From positions 2,480,001 through 2,544,000 of the forward strand of contig NZ_SGXJ01000001.1 in assembly GCF_004216905.1 (NCBI RefSeq): a stretch of 64,000 nt of DNA, given 5' to 3'. The stretch is from Kribbella sp. VKM Ac-2569 (lineage in GTDB: Bacteria; Actinomycetota; Actinomycetes; Propionibacteriales; Kribbellaceae). Under the pieces are notes generated by a model. It searched no databases, was not told where the DNA came from, and worked only from the letters and a program-made list of their open reading frames with translations. Within the stretch, counting starts at the first letter, position 1. Each line of letters begins with the position of its first letter. The translations under genes were made by a program, and so were the position numbers. Of this stretch, positions 8,984 to 17,525 are shown in pieces.

Positions 8984-9358
8984 ATGACGATCGAAGAGCA
9001 GGTACGCGCGGCTGCGGCCGAGTGGGACCGGATCGTCGTCGGCAACGACGCCGGCGAGGTCGGATCCTTCATGACGGACGACTGGGTGTACGTCGACTCG
9101 ACTGGCCCGGTCGCCAGGGCCGACATCCTCGGCTGGATCGCGACCGGGCGGCTCGCCCATCACAGCATGAAACTGGAGAGCGAACAGCGGATCGCGCGCA
9201 CCGGGGACGCCGTCGTACTCACGGCACGCAAGACCAGTACAGGCTCCTGGGAAGGTACGTCGTACTTCGCGGACGAGTGGATCAGCCAGGTCTGGGTCCG
9301 GACGCCGGCGGGCTGGCGGTGCGCGTACAGCCACAAGACCGACGCACAGACGAAATAG
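8984..9358 (+). CDS. SnoaL/DUF4440-like NTF2-fold protein
   Basis: A 124-aa single-domain protein with the NTF2-like cone fold pattern: an N-terminal helix (EEQVRAAAAEWDRIVVGNDA), DDWVYVDSTG, an R-x-DILGWI segment and alternating strands. It resembles DUF4440/SnoaL-like proteins, which act as small ligand-binding proteins or isomerases. It follows the phytase-like gene by 14 bp on the same strand and may be read from the same transcript. No catalytic residues can be named with certainty. Confidence 0.7.
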   Translation: MTIEEQVRAAAAEWDRIVVGNDAGEVGSFMTDDWVYVDSTGPVARADILGWIATGRLAHHSMKLESEQRIARTGDAVVLTARKTSTGSWEGTSYFADEWISQVWVRTPAGWRCAYSHKTDAQTK

Positions 9359-9452
9359 CCCCGCGTTTTGTGATGTGGCGTTCTTCACGTCACACGGGTC
9401 GCTCGGCACGCGTCAGGTGTTTGTTCGATGAGGACAAACGCAAAGGAACGTC

Positions 9453-10781
9453 ATGAGCGCAGTAGTCGAAGGATTCGCTGGAGAAATCGTCGGCCCGGAG
9501 GACCCGGAGTACGACGCCGCGAGCCGGACCGTGCTGGTCGGGGGCAGCCCGGCGTACGTCCTCAGGCCCGCAACCGTCGAGGACGTCCAGAAAGCCGTCC
9601 GGTACGCCGCCGGCAGCGGGCTGCCGCTCGCCGTGCGCGGCGGTGGACACGCATTCCCAGGATTCGGGACGAACGACGGCGGGGTGGTGATCGATCTGGG
9701 CAACCTGGCGGGCATCGAACTCGTCGACAAGGACAAGCACGTCGTCCGGATCGGCGGCGGCGCCACCTGGGGGCAGGTCGCGGTCACGCTGGCGCCGCAC
9801 GGGCTGGCGATCTCGTCGGGTGACACCAAGAGCGTCGGGGTCGGCGGGTTGACGCTGTCCGGCGGCATCGGGTGGAAGGTCCGCAAGTACGGTCTCGCGC
9901 TGGACAGCCTGGTCGCCGCGGAGGTCGTGACCGCCGCAGGTGACGTCGTACGGGCGTCCGCCGACGAGAACCAGGAGCTGTTCTGGGCGATCCGTGGTGG
10001 CGGCGGGAACTTCGGGATCGTGACCGCGTTCGACTTCGCGGCGCACCCGACGACCGACATCCACTTCGGCAAGGTGGTGTTCCCGGCGAACGAGATCGCC
10101 GAGGTGCTGCCGCGCTGGGCGGAGTACCTGCGCACCGCGCCCGCGGAGCTGAGCTCGATCGCGTCGTTCGCGAACCCGTTCCTCGGCGGTCCCGAGGCGC
10201 CGCTGGAGATCCAGGTCGCGTTCGACGGTGACGACGCGGAACTCGCCGCGCAGGCGATCGATCCGATCCGCGCACTCGGCACCGTGATCGCCGACGATGT
10301 CACGCTGACGCCGTACGCCGAGGTGCTCGTGGACGGCCTCGTACCGCCGCCCGGCATCCAGTTCGCCACCCGGAGTGCCTTTGTCGACAAGGAATCCGTG
10401 CCCGAGGTACTGCGGATCCTCGCCGAGGCCGGCACCTCGCAGGGCTCTCCGGTGATCGCCGTCCGCAGCGTCGGCGGAGCCGTGGCACAGGTCGCCGACG
10501 ACGCGACGGCGTACGCGCATCGCCAGGCGGAGCTGATGTTCGTCACCATGACGGTCGGTCCGCCGCCGGTGATCGAGGCGACGCGTCCGGCGCGGCAGCA
10601 ACTGTGGGATCGCCTGAGCCCGCAGGTCAGCGGCGCGTACGCGAACTTCCTTTCCGAGGCCGAGGACGCCGACGTCGCCGCGGTCTACCCGACCACGACG
10701 TACGAACGGCTCGCGGCGGTCAAGCGCGAGTACGATCCGGAAAACGTGTTCGCCGGCAACCACAACGTGCGGCCGGCATGA
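9453..10781 (+). CDS. FAD-linked oxidoreductase, berberine-bridge-enzyme family
   Basis: The 442-aa protein has an FAD_binding_4 domain (about 35-170: RPATVEDVQKAV, VRGGGHAF, GLAISSGDTKSVGVGGLTLSGGIGW) and the C-terminal BBE segment (YPTTTYERLAAVKREYDPENVF). H66 in GGGHAF is at the position that forms the covalent histidyl-FAD bond. The second, cysteinyl attachment seen in bicovalent enzymes is not evident. Relatives oxidise sugars or alkaloid-like alcohols using O2. The ATG has AAAGGAA about 7 nt upstream. It overlaps the next gene by 4 bp (ATGA), which indicates translational coupling with the SDR and perhaps sequential oxidation/reduction of one substrate. Confidence 0.87.
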   Translation: MSAVVEGFAGEIVGPEDPEYDAASRTVLVGGSPAYVLRPATVEDVQKAVRYAAGSGLPLAVRGGGHAFPGFGTNDGGVVIDLGNLAGIELVDKDKHVVRIGGGATWGQVAVTLAPHGLAISSGDTKSVGVGGLTLSGGIGWKVRKYGLALDSLVAAEVVTAAGDVVRASADENQELFWAIRGGGGNFGIVTAFDFAAHPTTDIHFGKVVFPANEIAEVLPRWAEYLRTAPAELSSIASFANPFLGGPEAPLEIQVAFDGDDAELAAQAIDPIRALGTVIADDVTLTPYAEVLVDGLVPPPGIQFATRSAFVDKESVPEVLRILAEAGTSQGSPVIAVRSVGGAVAQVADDATAYAHRQAELMFVTMTVGPPPVIEATRPARQQLWDRLSPQVSGAYANFLSEAEDADVAAVYPTTTYERLAAVKREYDPENVFAGNHNVRPA

Positions 10782-11581
10782 GCAAGGTCTGGTTCGTCAC
10801 CGGCTCGTCCCGCGGCCTCGGCCGTAGCTTCGTCGAGGCCGCCCTGTCCCGCGGGGACCGGGTGGCCGCGACGGCGCGCACGACCCTCTCCGAGTTGACC
10901 GCGACGTACGGCGACGCAGTACTTCCACTCACCCTCGACGTCACCAACAAGGCAGCGGTCTTCGAGGCCGTCGAACAAGCGCACGCGTACTTCGGCCGCC
11001 TGGACGTGATCGTCAACAACGCCGGGTACGGCCTGACCGGAGCGGTCGAGGAACTCGACGAGACGCAGTTGCGCGATCAGTTCGAGACGAACTTCTTCGG
11101 TCCGCTGTGGGTCGCCCAGGCCGCCGTCCCGTACCTGCGCAAACAGGGCGACGGTCGCATCATCCAGATCTCCTCGGTAGCCGGCCTGACGGGGCTCCCG
11201 ATGGGCGGCGCCTACTGCGCATCGAAGTGGGCCCTCGAAGGACTGAGCGAAGTGCTCGCCCAAGAGGTCGCCGGCTTCGGGATCAAGGTCACGGTGGTCG
11301 CACCCGGCGGCTACGCGACCGAAGGCGTCACCGGCGGAGTCCGCTCCGATCCGAACCCGCTGTACGACGACCTGCGCGACGCACTGTCGGCATACGTGGC
11401 GTCGGCCGACTTCGGCGACCCCGCCGCAGCCGGCCGCGCGATCCTCGAGCTCGCCGACACCCCCAACCCACCACTCCGCATCTTCTTCGGAACCCAGGGC
11501 TACCCGATGCTGCAACAGGTCTACGCCGACCGCCTGAAGACCTGGGAAGCCTGGCAGGACCTCGCAACCGAAGCTATGTGA
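10778..11581 (+). CDS. Short-chain dehydrogenase/reductase (classical SDR)
   Basis: The 267-aa protein shows the Rossmann motif TGSSRGLG (residues 8-15), NNAG, the ISS serine of the active site, and the YCASK (Y-x-x-x-K) catalytic pair, so it is a classical NAD(P)-dependent SDR. The basic residue in SSRGLG and the ARTT stretch after the second strand suggest NADPH preference (inference). The start is the ATG inside the 3' end of the FAD oxidoreductase gene (ATGA overlap). Its 3' end overlaps that of the convergent GNAT gene by 8 bp. Confidence 0.88.
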   Translation: MSKVWFVTGSSRGLGRSFVEAALSRGDRVAATARTTLSELTATYGDAVLPLTLDVTNKAAVFEAVEQAHAYFGRLDVIVNNAGYGLTGAVEELDETQLRDQFETNFFGPLWVAQAAVPYLRKQGDGRIIQISSVAGLTGLPMGGAYCASKWALEGLSEVLAQEVAGFGIKVTVVAPGGYATEGVTGGVRSDPNPLYDDLRDALSAYVASADFGDPAAAGRAILELADTPNPPLRIFFGTQGYPMLQQVYADRLKTWEAWQDLATEAM

Positions 11582-12050
11582 CCTCGTCGGTCAGCTGGGC
11601 CTCGTAGGCCTCGGGGGACCAGCCGGCTGCGGTCTTGGTGACCAGCTTGGCGCCGAGGCGTTCGTAGAAGCGGTAGCCGGCTGTGTTCTCCAGACGCAGA
11701 CCCCAGCCGATCGCGAGCCGGTCCGGCAGCGCGTGCCGGGCCAGCTCCAGCATGAGTTTCCGTCCGACGCCGGCGTCGCGGAAATGCTCCCGCACATAGA
11801 GATCGTCCAACGCCAGTTGATCCCCGCCGACCCACAAGTACGGTCGCCGCAGCGCGGAAACGTACCCCGCCGCGTCGCCGCCGACCTCCGCGATCAGCAC
11901 GATCACTTCCTCGCGCGCGAGGAACCCTTGCCAGTCCTCGACGCTCGCCGTCATATAAGCGCCCTGGTCCTGGTAGTCGGCCAGCTCACGCAGCATGGTC
12001 AGCACGATCTCCGCATCCGCGACCACCGCGCGGCGAATCTCAATGGGCAT
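11574..12050 (-). CDS. GNAT-family N-acetyltransferase
   Basis: A 158-aa acetyltransferase of the GNAT fold: an N-terminal IRRAVVADAEIVLTMLREL segment, the LDDLYVREHFRDAGVGRKLM stretch with the acetyl-CoA loop (R-D-A-G-V-G-R-K in place of Q/R-x-x-G-x-G/A), and the late GYRFYERLGAK motif. It acts in the cytosol on an unknown amine. The frame is open about 40 codons upstream, but ATG at 12050 gives the standard MPIEIRRA start. It overlaps the end of the MFS gene by 11 bp, so the two are likely co-transcribed; modification plus efflux of the same compound is possible. Confidence 0.83.
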   Translation of the reverse strand: MPIEIRRAVVADAEIVLTMLRELADYQDQGAYMTASVEDWQGFLAREEVIVLIAEVGGDAAGYVSALRRPYLWVGGDQLALDDLYVREHFRDAGVGRKLMLELARHALPDRLAIGWGLRLENTAGYRFYERLGAKLVTKTAAGWSPEAYEAQLTDEVT

Positions 12051-13419
12051 GCACTTCTCCAGTCGAAGGCTTGAACGCCGGTACGACGACCAGCGCGAGG
12101 GCGGCCGCCACCGCAGCAGTGACCGCGGCGAACGTGAACCCACGAGTGAATCCGGTCGACACGGTCCCCGCAAGACTCGCCGCCGCGATGCTCGACACCA
12201 CTGCGACCCCGAGCGAGGCGCCGAACTCGTGGAACGTGCTGAGAAGCCCGGACGCCAGACCAGCTTCCCGGTAGTCGATCTGCGCGAACGTCGTGGTCGA
12301 CGACGCCACGAAGGCGGCGCCCAGCCCGATCGTCCCGACGGTCATCCCGATCACGACCAAGGCAGCACCTTCCCAGATCGCAGGGACAGCCACGCCGGCC
12401 GCGGTGATCAGGAACCCTGCCATCGCGATCGGCCGCGCGCCGGTCCGGCCGACGAGATGCCCCGCGATCTGGGCGCCGACGATCGCCGCGATCGCTACCG
12501 GCAGGAACAACAGTCCGGTGCGCAGAGCGCCGTACTGCTTGAAGTGCTGCAGGTAGAACGAGCCCAGGAAGAACATGGCGATCATCAGCGCGGTCGCGAC
12601 CAGGATCATGAAGATGCCGGCGGTGACGGGGCGGCGGGTGAAGATCCGCAGGTCCATCAGCGGTGACCGTACGGTGCGCTGGACCCAGGCGAAGACGCCG
12701 TACAGAACAAGGGCTCCGGCCAGCGTGCCGAGGGTCGCGAGCGAGAGCCAGCCGCGATCGCCGGCGTTGATCAGCGCGTAGATCGCCGTCCCCGTGCCGG
12801 CCGTGACCAGCAGTGCACCCGGTACGTCGAGACGTCCCGGCTGCTCGCTCGGCGTGTCGGCCGGAAGCATCCGGATCAGCAACGCGAACACGACCAGGCC
12901 GATCGGCAGGTTGATGTAGAACACCCACTGCCAGCCGGGGCCTGCGGTGAGCAGACCACCGAGCAGTACGCCGATCGCGGAGCCGCCACCGCCCATCGCG
13001 GACCAGATGCCCAGCGCCTTGTTGCGCTCGTCCCCGTCGAACGTCTTTGTGACGACGGACAGCGCCGCCGGCGAGAGCATCGCGGCCCCGATGCCTTGCG
13101 CGACGCGACCGCCCAGCAAGACCTCAGGCCCGTTGGCGAGGCCGGTGACGAGCGACGCCAGCGTGAACACGAGCAGGCCGGTCAGTACGACGCGGCGGGA
13201 GCCGAACAGGTCGGCGGCGCGGCCGCCGAGCAGCATCAGACCGCCGAACATCAGCGTGTACGCACTGACCACCCAGGTCAGCGTCTCGCGCTGGAGGTGC
13301 AGGTCGGTCTCGATGTTCGGCAGCGCGATCGCCACCACGGTGACGTCGAGGATCAGCATGAACTGCGCGACGGCGAGCAGCCCCAGCAGCCGCCACCGCC
13401 GGGGGTCGGTTTGAGTCAT
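12040..13419 (-). CDS. DHA2-family MFS multidrug efflux transporter
   Basis: The 459-aa integral membrane protein begins with MTQTDPRRWRL and then LDVTVVAIALPNIETDL, the helix-1 motif of the 14-helix drug:H+ antiporter (DHA2, EmrB/QacA) group. It continues with a loop-2 G-x-x-x-D-x-x-G-x-R-x pattern (GGRAADLFGSRR) and the helix-5 antiporter motif C region. It is divergent from a TetR gene whose operator-like repeats lie in the shared 114-bp gap, so it is very likely repressed by that regulator. The start is ATG at 13419; the longer frame runs into the tetR gene and is discarded. Confidence 0.88.
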   Translation of the reverse strand: MTQTDPRRWRLLGLLAVAQFMLILDVTVVAIALPNIETDLHLQRETLTWVVSAYTLMFGGLMLLGGRAADLFGSRRVVLTGLLVFTLASLVTGLANGPEVLLGGRVAQGIGAAMLSPAALSVVTKTFDGDERNKALGIWSAMGGGGSAIGVLLGGLLTAGPGWQWVFYINLPIGLVVFALLIRMLPADTPSEQPGRLDVPGALLVTAGTGTAIYALINAGDRGWLSLATLGTLAGALVLYGVFAWVQRTVRSPLMDLRIFTRRPVTAGIFMILVATALMIAMFFLGSFYLQHFKQYGALRTGLLFLPVAIAAIVGAQIAGHLVGRTGARPIAMAGFLITAAGVAVPAIWEGAALVVIGMTVGTIGLGAAFVASSTTTFAQIDYREAGLASGLLSTFHEFGASLGVAVVSSIAAASLAGTVSTGFTRGFTFAAVTAAVAAALALVVVPAFKPSTGEVHAH

Positions 13420-13444
13420 GGTCTCGTCCTTAAGTTGAACAGCT

Positions 13445-13480
13445 GTGTACGGGTTATATTCGGTACGGTAACTCGTACAC
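13445..13480. promoter_or_regulatory. Dyad and direct repeats in the tetR-efflux gap (likely TetR operator)
   Basis: The 12-bp arms GTGTACGGGTTA (13445-13456) and TAACTCGTACAC (13469-13480) form a dyad with one mismatch. The right half starts the first of two direct repeats TCGTACA(C/G)TGGTGTTCGA, at about 13473-13490 and 13501-13518, with one mismatch and 28 bp spacing. TATATT at 13455-13460 looks like a -10 box on either strand. This layout is typical of a TetR operator covering divergent promoters. Confidence 0.6.
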
Positions 13481-13533
13481 TGGTGTTCGACAAGAGGAAT
13501 TCGTACAGTGGTGTTCGAGATCAGGGAGGTCCG

Positions 13534-14112
13534 ATGGCTGTCACCACCCGGCGCGCGGACGCGCAACGGAACATCGCGGCGATCCTGACCGCGGCGGCCG
13601 AGTGCCTGAGCCGTGATCCGGCGGCGAGTACGTCGGAGATCGCGAAGGCGGCCGGGGTCGGGCGAGTCACCCTGTACGGCCACTTCCCGTCCCGGGCCGA
13701 GCTGGTCGACGCCGTCTTCGTCCAGGCGATCGCGACCGGTGACGAGACGCTGGGGCAGGTCGATCTGACTGGCGACCCGCGCGACGCGCTGACCCGGCTG
13801 ATCGAGTCGAGCTGGCACCTGGTCGACCAGTATCGGGCGCTGCTGCTCGCAGCTCAGGACGCGCTGCCGCCCGGACGGATGCGCGAACTGCACGCCGATC
13901 CGATGGCGCGCGTGGAGCGGCTGCTCGAACGCGGCCGTTCCGAAAACGTTTTCCGTACGGACCTGCCGACGACGTGGCTGGTCAGCGTCATGCACAACGT
14001 GATGCATGGCGCCGCGAGCGAGATCCAGGCCGGCCGCATCACGTCCGCCCAGGCAGCGCCGTACATCACCGCGACCCTGCTGGCCGCGTTCGCTCCCCCG
14101 AAGCCGGAGTAG
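13534..14112 (+). CDS. TetR-family regulator of the adjacent efflux pump
   Basis: A 192-aa TetR-type repressor. The N-terminal DNA-binding domain (about 12-58) contains TSEIAKAAGVGRVTLYGHFPSRAELVDAVF, with the helix-turn-helix and the Y-x-HF signature. The rest is a helical ligand-binding domain of the TetR_C type. The start is ATG with AGGGAGG 6-7 nt upstream. It is transcribed away from the DHA2 pump gene and most likely represses it and itself until a substrate drug binds. The inducer is unknown. Confidence 0.87.
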   Translation: MAVTTRRADAQRNIAAILTAAAECLSRDPAASTSEIAKAAGVGRVTLYGHFPSRAELVDAVFVQAIATGDETLGQVDLTGDPRDALTRLIESSWHLVDQYRALLLAAQDALPPGRMRELHADPMARVERLLERGRSENVFRTDLPTTWLVSVMHNVMHGAASEIQAGRITSAQAAPYITATLLAAFAPPKPE

Positions 14113-14119
14113 GGCCTAA

Positions 14120-14482
14120 CTACTCCAGCCAGGTGGTTTCGAAGGTTGCGTTGGCGTGGATGTGCACTGCTTCGTAGCCACCCGGGCCGGTGCGGAACTT
14201 GTGCGGCGTCTCGGCCGGAACGACCAGGATCTGGCCGGCCTTGCCGACGATCTCCTCGGTGTCCACGGTGAACGTCGCCGAACCGCGCCGGATGATGAAT
14301 GTCTCGGCGTACGGATGCAGGTGCAACCGCGGCCCGACGCCCTCTTGGGTGGTCGACTCGAGAATCAGCGAGACACCGGCGCCACCCGGCAGCTCGGTGT
14401 AGTTCTCGGTCCATTCCTCGCCGTCGTCCCGCCCGTCCGCCCGGCTGATCACCGCGGCCCCGGATTTCGCGATCTCCGTCAT
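14120..14482 (-). CDS. Cupin-domain protein
   Basis: A 120-aa single cupin. Motif 1 is visible as G-x5-H-x-H-x4-E-x6-G (GVGPRLHLHPYAETFIIRRG) and motif 2 as GQILVVPAETPHKFRTG, giving three His and one Glu for a metal ion. ATG at 14482 has GGAGGGTGG directly upstream, and the longer open frame is rejected for that reason. Small cupins of this type act as dioxygenases, isomerases or sugar-binding proteins; the substrate cannot be inferred. It lies head-to-tail with the MFS gene that starts further upstream (86 bp gap). Confidence 0.82.
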   Translation of the reverse strand: MTEIAKSGAAVISRADGRDDGEEWTENYTELPGGAGVSLILESTTQEGVGPRLHLHPYAETFIIRRGSATFTVDTEEIVGKAGQILVVPAETPHKFRTGPGGYEAVHIHANATFETTWLE

Positions 14483-14567
14483 GCCACCCTCCTCGATCGA
14501 TCCAGTCACCGTAACCGTTGCACCTGGTCCTTTCACATCCCTTTCGACGTACGTCGACGGGCCTCGC

Positions 14568-15716
14568 TCAGCCCGGTTGGCGGCTCGCCTGGGGCTTGGC
14601 GGCACGGCCGGCGGCCGGTGCGAGGCCGGCGACGACGACCGCGATGACGGCGACAGCACCCAGGGCGACCGGCAGCGACAACGCGGACGAGACCGCGCCG
14701 ACCGCCGCTGGGCCGATCAGGAAACCGACGTAGGCGATCGTGGTCACCGTGGAGATCGCTCCCGCGCGCCGCTCGGGCCCCGCCCAGGCGCCCGCCATTC
14801 CGATGATGGTCGGCGCGCAGACCGACGTACCGAGGCCGGCGACGCCGATCCCGATCAGTGCCGTCCAGGGATTGTTCGCGGTGGCCGCGACGAGTGAGCC
14901 GACGGCGGCGACGGCGCCGCCGACGACCAGGAGCCGCACCGGGCGGACCCGCGCAAGGAGGGCGTTGCCCGCGAAGCGGCCGGTGGCGGCCGCAGCGGCG
15001 AAGACCGCGGGAGCACTGGAGGCGAGGCCGGCCGCGGCGTTCAGCGAGGTGTCGAGATGTACTGCGCCCCAGCTCTGCCACGCGTTCTCGACCAGGTAGG
15101 CCAGCGCACACAGCACGCCGAACACGAGGAGCACCGGTTCGAGCCTGGCCCTCGGCTTTTCGGTATGCGTCCTCGGCGTCCCGGTGACCTTGGTCGCTCC
15201 CGGCGCGAGGGCGGCAGCCGCCGTGATCACGATCAGCGCCGCCGCACCGGCCAGCACCGGCAGTGCTCCCACACCGGCCGCCCGGAGTCCCGCCGTACCG
15301 AGGCTCGCCACCACGACCGCGACCGAGAACATGCCGTGGGCAAAGTTCATCACCGGCCGTCCGGTGTCGTGTTCGGCCTGGGATCCGGTCGCGTTGATCG
15401 CCACGTCCGTCGCACCGGAAGTTGCTCCGAGCAACAACAGCGCCGCGCTCAGCGTGACGACCGAGCCGGCCAGGGCAGGCAGTACGCCGCAGAGCGCGAA
15501 CAGCACCGTCACCACGGGAAGCACGACGCCGCCGTACCGGTCGATCAGGTAACCGGTGAACCGCATCGACACCAGCGCTCCGAGCCCGATCATCAGCAAC
15601 GCCACACCGAGCTCACCGTCGTTCACACCGGCGTCGACCCGGATCGCGGGCAGGACCGCTCCCCAGGCGCCCCAGAACAGACCGAACGCTGCGAACCCGG
15701 CGACTGGTTTGAGCAT
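14568..15716 (-). CDS. MFS transporter (12-helix type)
   Basis: The 382-aa membrane protein shows 12 predicted hydrophobic helices in two halves, with the loop-2 motif G-Y-L-I-D-R-Y-G-G-V and a charged central loop (THTEKPRARLEPV, about 180-195). It resembles the FucP/YbjJ-like and small efflux MFS proteins with no substrate-defining motif that I can name. It has no regulator beside it. The stop lies 86 bp before the cupin gene, so a shared transcript is possible. Function beyond proton- or gradient-driven transport is not claimed. Confidence 0.78.
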   Translation of the reverse strand: MLKPVAGFAAFGLFWGAWGAVLPAIRVDAGVNDGELGVALLMIGLGALVSMRFTGYLIDRYGGVVLPVVTVLFALCGVLPALAGSVVTLSAALLLLGATSGATDVAINATGSQAEHDTGRPVMNFAHGMFSVAVVVASLGTAGLRAAGVGALPVLAGAAALIVITAAAALAPGATKVTGTPRTHTEKPRARLEPVLLVFGVLCALAYLVENAWQSWGAVHLDTSLNAAAGLASSAPAVFAAAAATGRFAGNALLARVRPVRLLVVGGAVAAVGSLVAATANNPWTALIGIGVAGLGTSVCAPTIIGMAGAWAGPERRAGAISTVTTIAYVGFLIGPAAVGAVSSALSLPVALGAVAVIAVVVAGLAPAAGRAAKPQASRQPG

Positions 15717-15772
15717 CCGTTCACCCTAGTTGGACTCGGGACATGGCCCCCGCTCGCGCCTAGGCTCACGGC

Positions 15773-16231
15773 ATGGAGCTGACCCGGTCGTTCTCCGACG
15801 AGCAGTACGCGCGTGCGCTCGAGTCCTGGACCTTCCTCGAACTCGACGGGTTGGTGCCGGTGTTCACGTCGCCGTTCGGGGACGTGTTCTTCCAGGCGGC
15901 GGACGGGTTCTGGTGGCTGGACACGCTCGAGGGGACGCTGGAGCTCACCTGGGCGAGCGCGGACGAGTTGCGGGACGAGCTGAACACGGAGGACGGCCAG
16001 GACCAGTACCTGCTGGCCGGCCTGGCCTTCGGGGCCGCGAACCAGGGCGTCGTACCAGGTCCTGATCAGGTCTACTCGTTCACCCATCCGCCGCAGCTCG
16101 GCGGCGAGCTCACGCTCGACAACGTCGAGGTCCTGGACTTCGTGGTGTCGCTCAACTTCCTCGGGCAGATCCACAGCCAGATCCGCGACCTGCCGCCCGG
16201 TACGCCGATCTCCGGGATCACGATCAGCTGA
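15773..16231 (+). CDS. DUF1851 (Tdi1-like immunity domain) protein
   Basis: A 152-aa soluble acidic protein with the pattern of DUF1851, the C-terminal domain also found in the T6SS immunity protein Tdi1: WTFLELDGLVPVFTSPFGDVFFQAADGFWWLDTLEG, then LLAGLAFGAANQGVVPGPDQVYSF and GGELTLDNVEVLDFVVSLNFLGQI. No partner toxin gene is beside it. In actinobacteria such orphans are often seen without a secretion system, so an immunity role is only a possibility. It precedes the gamma-carbonic anhydrase gene by 17 bp. Confidence 0.68.
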   Translation: MELTRSFSDEQYARALESWTFLELDGLVPVFTSPFGDVFFQAADGFWWLDTLEGTLELTWASADELRDELNTEDGQDQYLLAGLAFGAANQGVVPGPDQVYSFTHPPQLGGELTLDNVEVLDFVVSLNFLGQIHSQIRDLPPGTPISGITIS

Positions 16232-16248
16232 GCATTAGGGTGTGGCGC

Positions 16249-16773
16249 ATGCCGCTGTACTCGTTCGAAGGTAAGCGTCCGACCGTCCACCCCGACGCGT
16301 GGATCGCGCCGACCGCCACGCTGGTCGGCGACGTGGTCGTCGAGGCCGGGGTGTCGATCTGGTACGGCGCGGTGATCCGGGCCGACCTGGGCACGATCAC
16401 GATCCGCGCCGGGGCGAACATCCAGGACAACACGGTCATCCACGTCGGCCACAACGGCTGCGAGATCGGCCCGAACGCCACCGTCGGTCACCAGTGCCTG
16501 GTCCACGACTGCACGATCGGCGAGCAGGCGCTGGTCGGAAACGGAGCGATCGTGCTGGACGGCGCGGTCGTCGGCAAACGCTCGTTGGTCGCCGCGGGCT
16601 CCACGGTCACGCCGGGCGCGGTCATCCCGCCGGAGTCGGTCGCGATGGGCAGCCCCGCGAAGAAGATCATCCCGCTCGACGGCACCGCGAAGCTCTTCGT
16701 CGACCACAACGCCGCCGTCTACCACGCCCTGGCAGAACGCCACGCCGCAACCGTCGAACTCGTCGAGGACTGA
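16249..16773 (+). CDS. Gamma-class carbonic anhydrase-like hexapeptide protein
   Basis: A 174-aa left-handed beta-helix protein with repeated [LIV]-G-x4 hexapeptides. The three zinc histidines of the gamma-carbonic anhydrase group are in place: H65 (NTVIH), H81 (VGH) and H86 (LVH), with the 5-residue spacing of the archaeal enzyme Cam. The long acidic loop carrying the proton-shuttle Glu of Cam is absent, as in the CaiE/PaaY/YrdA subgroup, so activity towards CO2 may be weak. ATG at 16249 is preferred over GTG at 16240; AGGG lies about 9 nt upstream. Confidence 0.87.
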   Translation: MPLYSFEGKRPTVHPDAWIAPTATLVGDVVVEAGVSIWYGAVIRADLGTITIRAGANIQDNTVIHVGHNGCEIGPNATVGHQCLVHDCTIGEQALVGNGAIVLDGAVVGKRSLVAAGSTVTPGAVIPPESVAMGSPAKKIIPLDGTAKLFVDHNAAVYHALAERHAATVELVED

Positions 16774-16777
16774 CTTT

Positions 16778-17341
16778 ATGATCGACGAATTCGCCAAGGG
16801 GTACCTGCACGACAGCCTGCGTTGGGTCCGCGAATCGCTCCTGTCGAAGGTCAAGGGCCTGTCGGAGTACGACGTACGCCGCCCCCTCACCCACACCGGC
16901 ACCAACCTCCTCGGGCTGCTCAAACACCTCACCATCACCGAGGCCCGCTACCTCGGGGAGATCTTCGACCGCCCGTACGCCGACCCGCTGCCGAACTTCA
17001 CCGACCCCGGCTACGCGAACCGCGACCATCTGTGGGTCACTGAACACGAGTCGCGCGCGCAGATCCTCACCAACTATCGCCGCGCCTGCGAACACGCCGA
17101 CGCGACCATCGACGCGCTCCCGATCGACGCCCGCGCCACCGTCCCGTGGTGGCCACGACCCGACGTGATGCTGTTCAACGTGATGGTCCACGTCCTCACC
17201 GAATCCAACCGTCACGCCGGCCACGCCGACATCCTCCGCGAACAACTGGACGGCACCACCAACAACGATCCCGACACCGACTGGACCACCCACCGCGCCC
17301 AGATAGAACAAGCAGCCCGAGCCGCCGACACATCCCGCTGA
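16778..17341 (+). CDS. DinB/DUF664-family protein
   Basis: A 187-aa four-helix-bundle protein of the DinB-like group (DUF664). Candidate metal histidines are in LLGLLKHLTITEARYLG, in the MVHVLTESNRHAGHADILREQLDG segment, and the typical W-x-x-E start region is replaced by SLRWVRESL. The MVHVLTESNRHAGHAD signature is very characteristic of actinobacterial DUF664 proteins; some relatives are mycothiol- or bacillithiol-dependent transferases. It follows the carbonic anhydrase gene by 4 bp, so the two are probably one transcript. Confidence 0.82.
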   Translation: MIDEFAKGYLHDSLRWVRESLLSKVKGLSEYDVRRPLTHTGTNLLGLLKHLTITEARYLGEIFDRPYADPLPNFTDPGYANRDHLWVTEHESRAQILTNYRRACEHADATIDALPIDARATVPWWPRPDVMLFNVMVHVLTESNRHAGHADILREQLDGTTNNDPDTDWTTHRAQIEQAARAADTSR

Positions 17342-17395
17342 CCCCACCCCACCCCACCCGCTCCGCACCCCTCAACCCGACGACCCCCCACCATC

Positions 17396-17482
17396 ATTTG
17401 ATGGGTTAGCCAGCCAAGTGCGGGGTTCGCCACCCTGGTTAAGGGTGTGGAACCCCGCATTTGACTGGCTAACCCATCAAAT
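17396..17482. repeat. 87-bp intergenic palindrome (33-bp arms)
   Basis: The arms 17396-17428 and 17450-17482 match as reverse complements at 31 of 33 positions, and the 21-nt centre contains a further small CACCC/GGGTG stem. A 21-bp unit beginning inside the right arm (17467-17487) is repeated in tandem at 17488-17508 (18 of 21 identical). It lies between two convergent genes and codes for nothing recognisable. It may be a very strong bidirectional terminator or a palindromic mobile remnant. Confidence 0.82.
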
Positions 17483-17525
17483 TCGGTGGCTGACCCAGCA
17501 AATGCGGTCGGCCGCGGGCGGCGCC

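Noticed and set aside
9369..9394. TGTGA...TCACA as a CRP/cAMP-receptor site before the FAD oxidoreductase gene
   Set aside because: The half-sites are separated by 16 bp instead of 6, so it does not fit a CRP site; it may be a chance dyad.
9390..10763. 457-aa open frame on the minus strand
   Set aside because: Antisense shadow of the FAD oxidoreductase gene; composition is R/D-rich with no motif.
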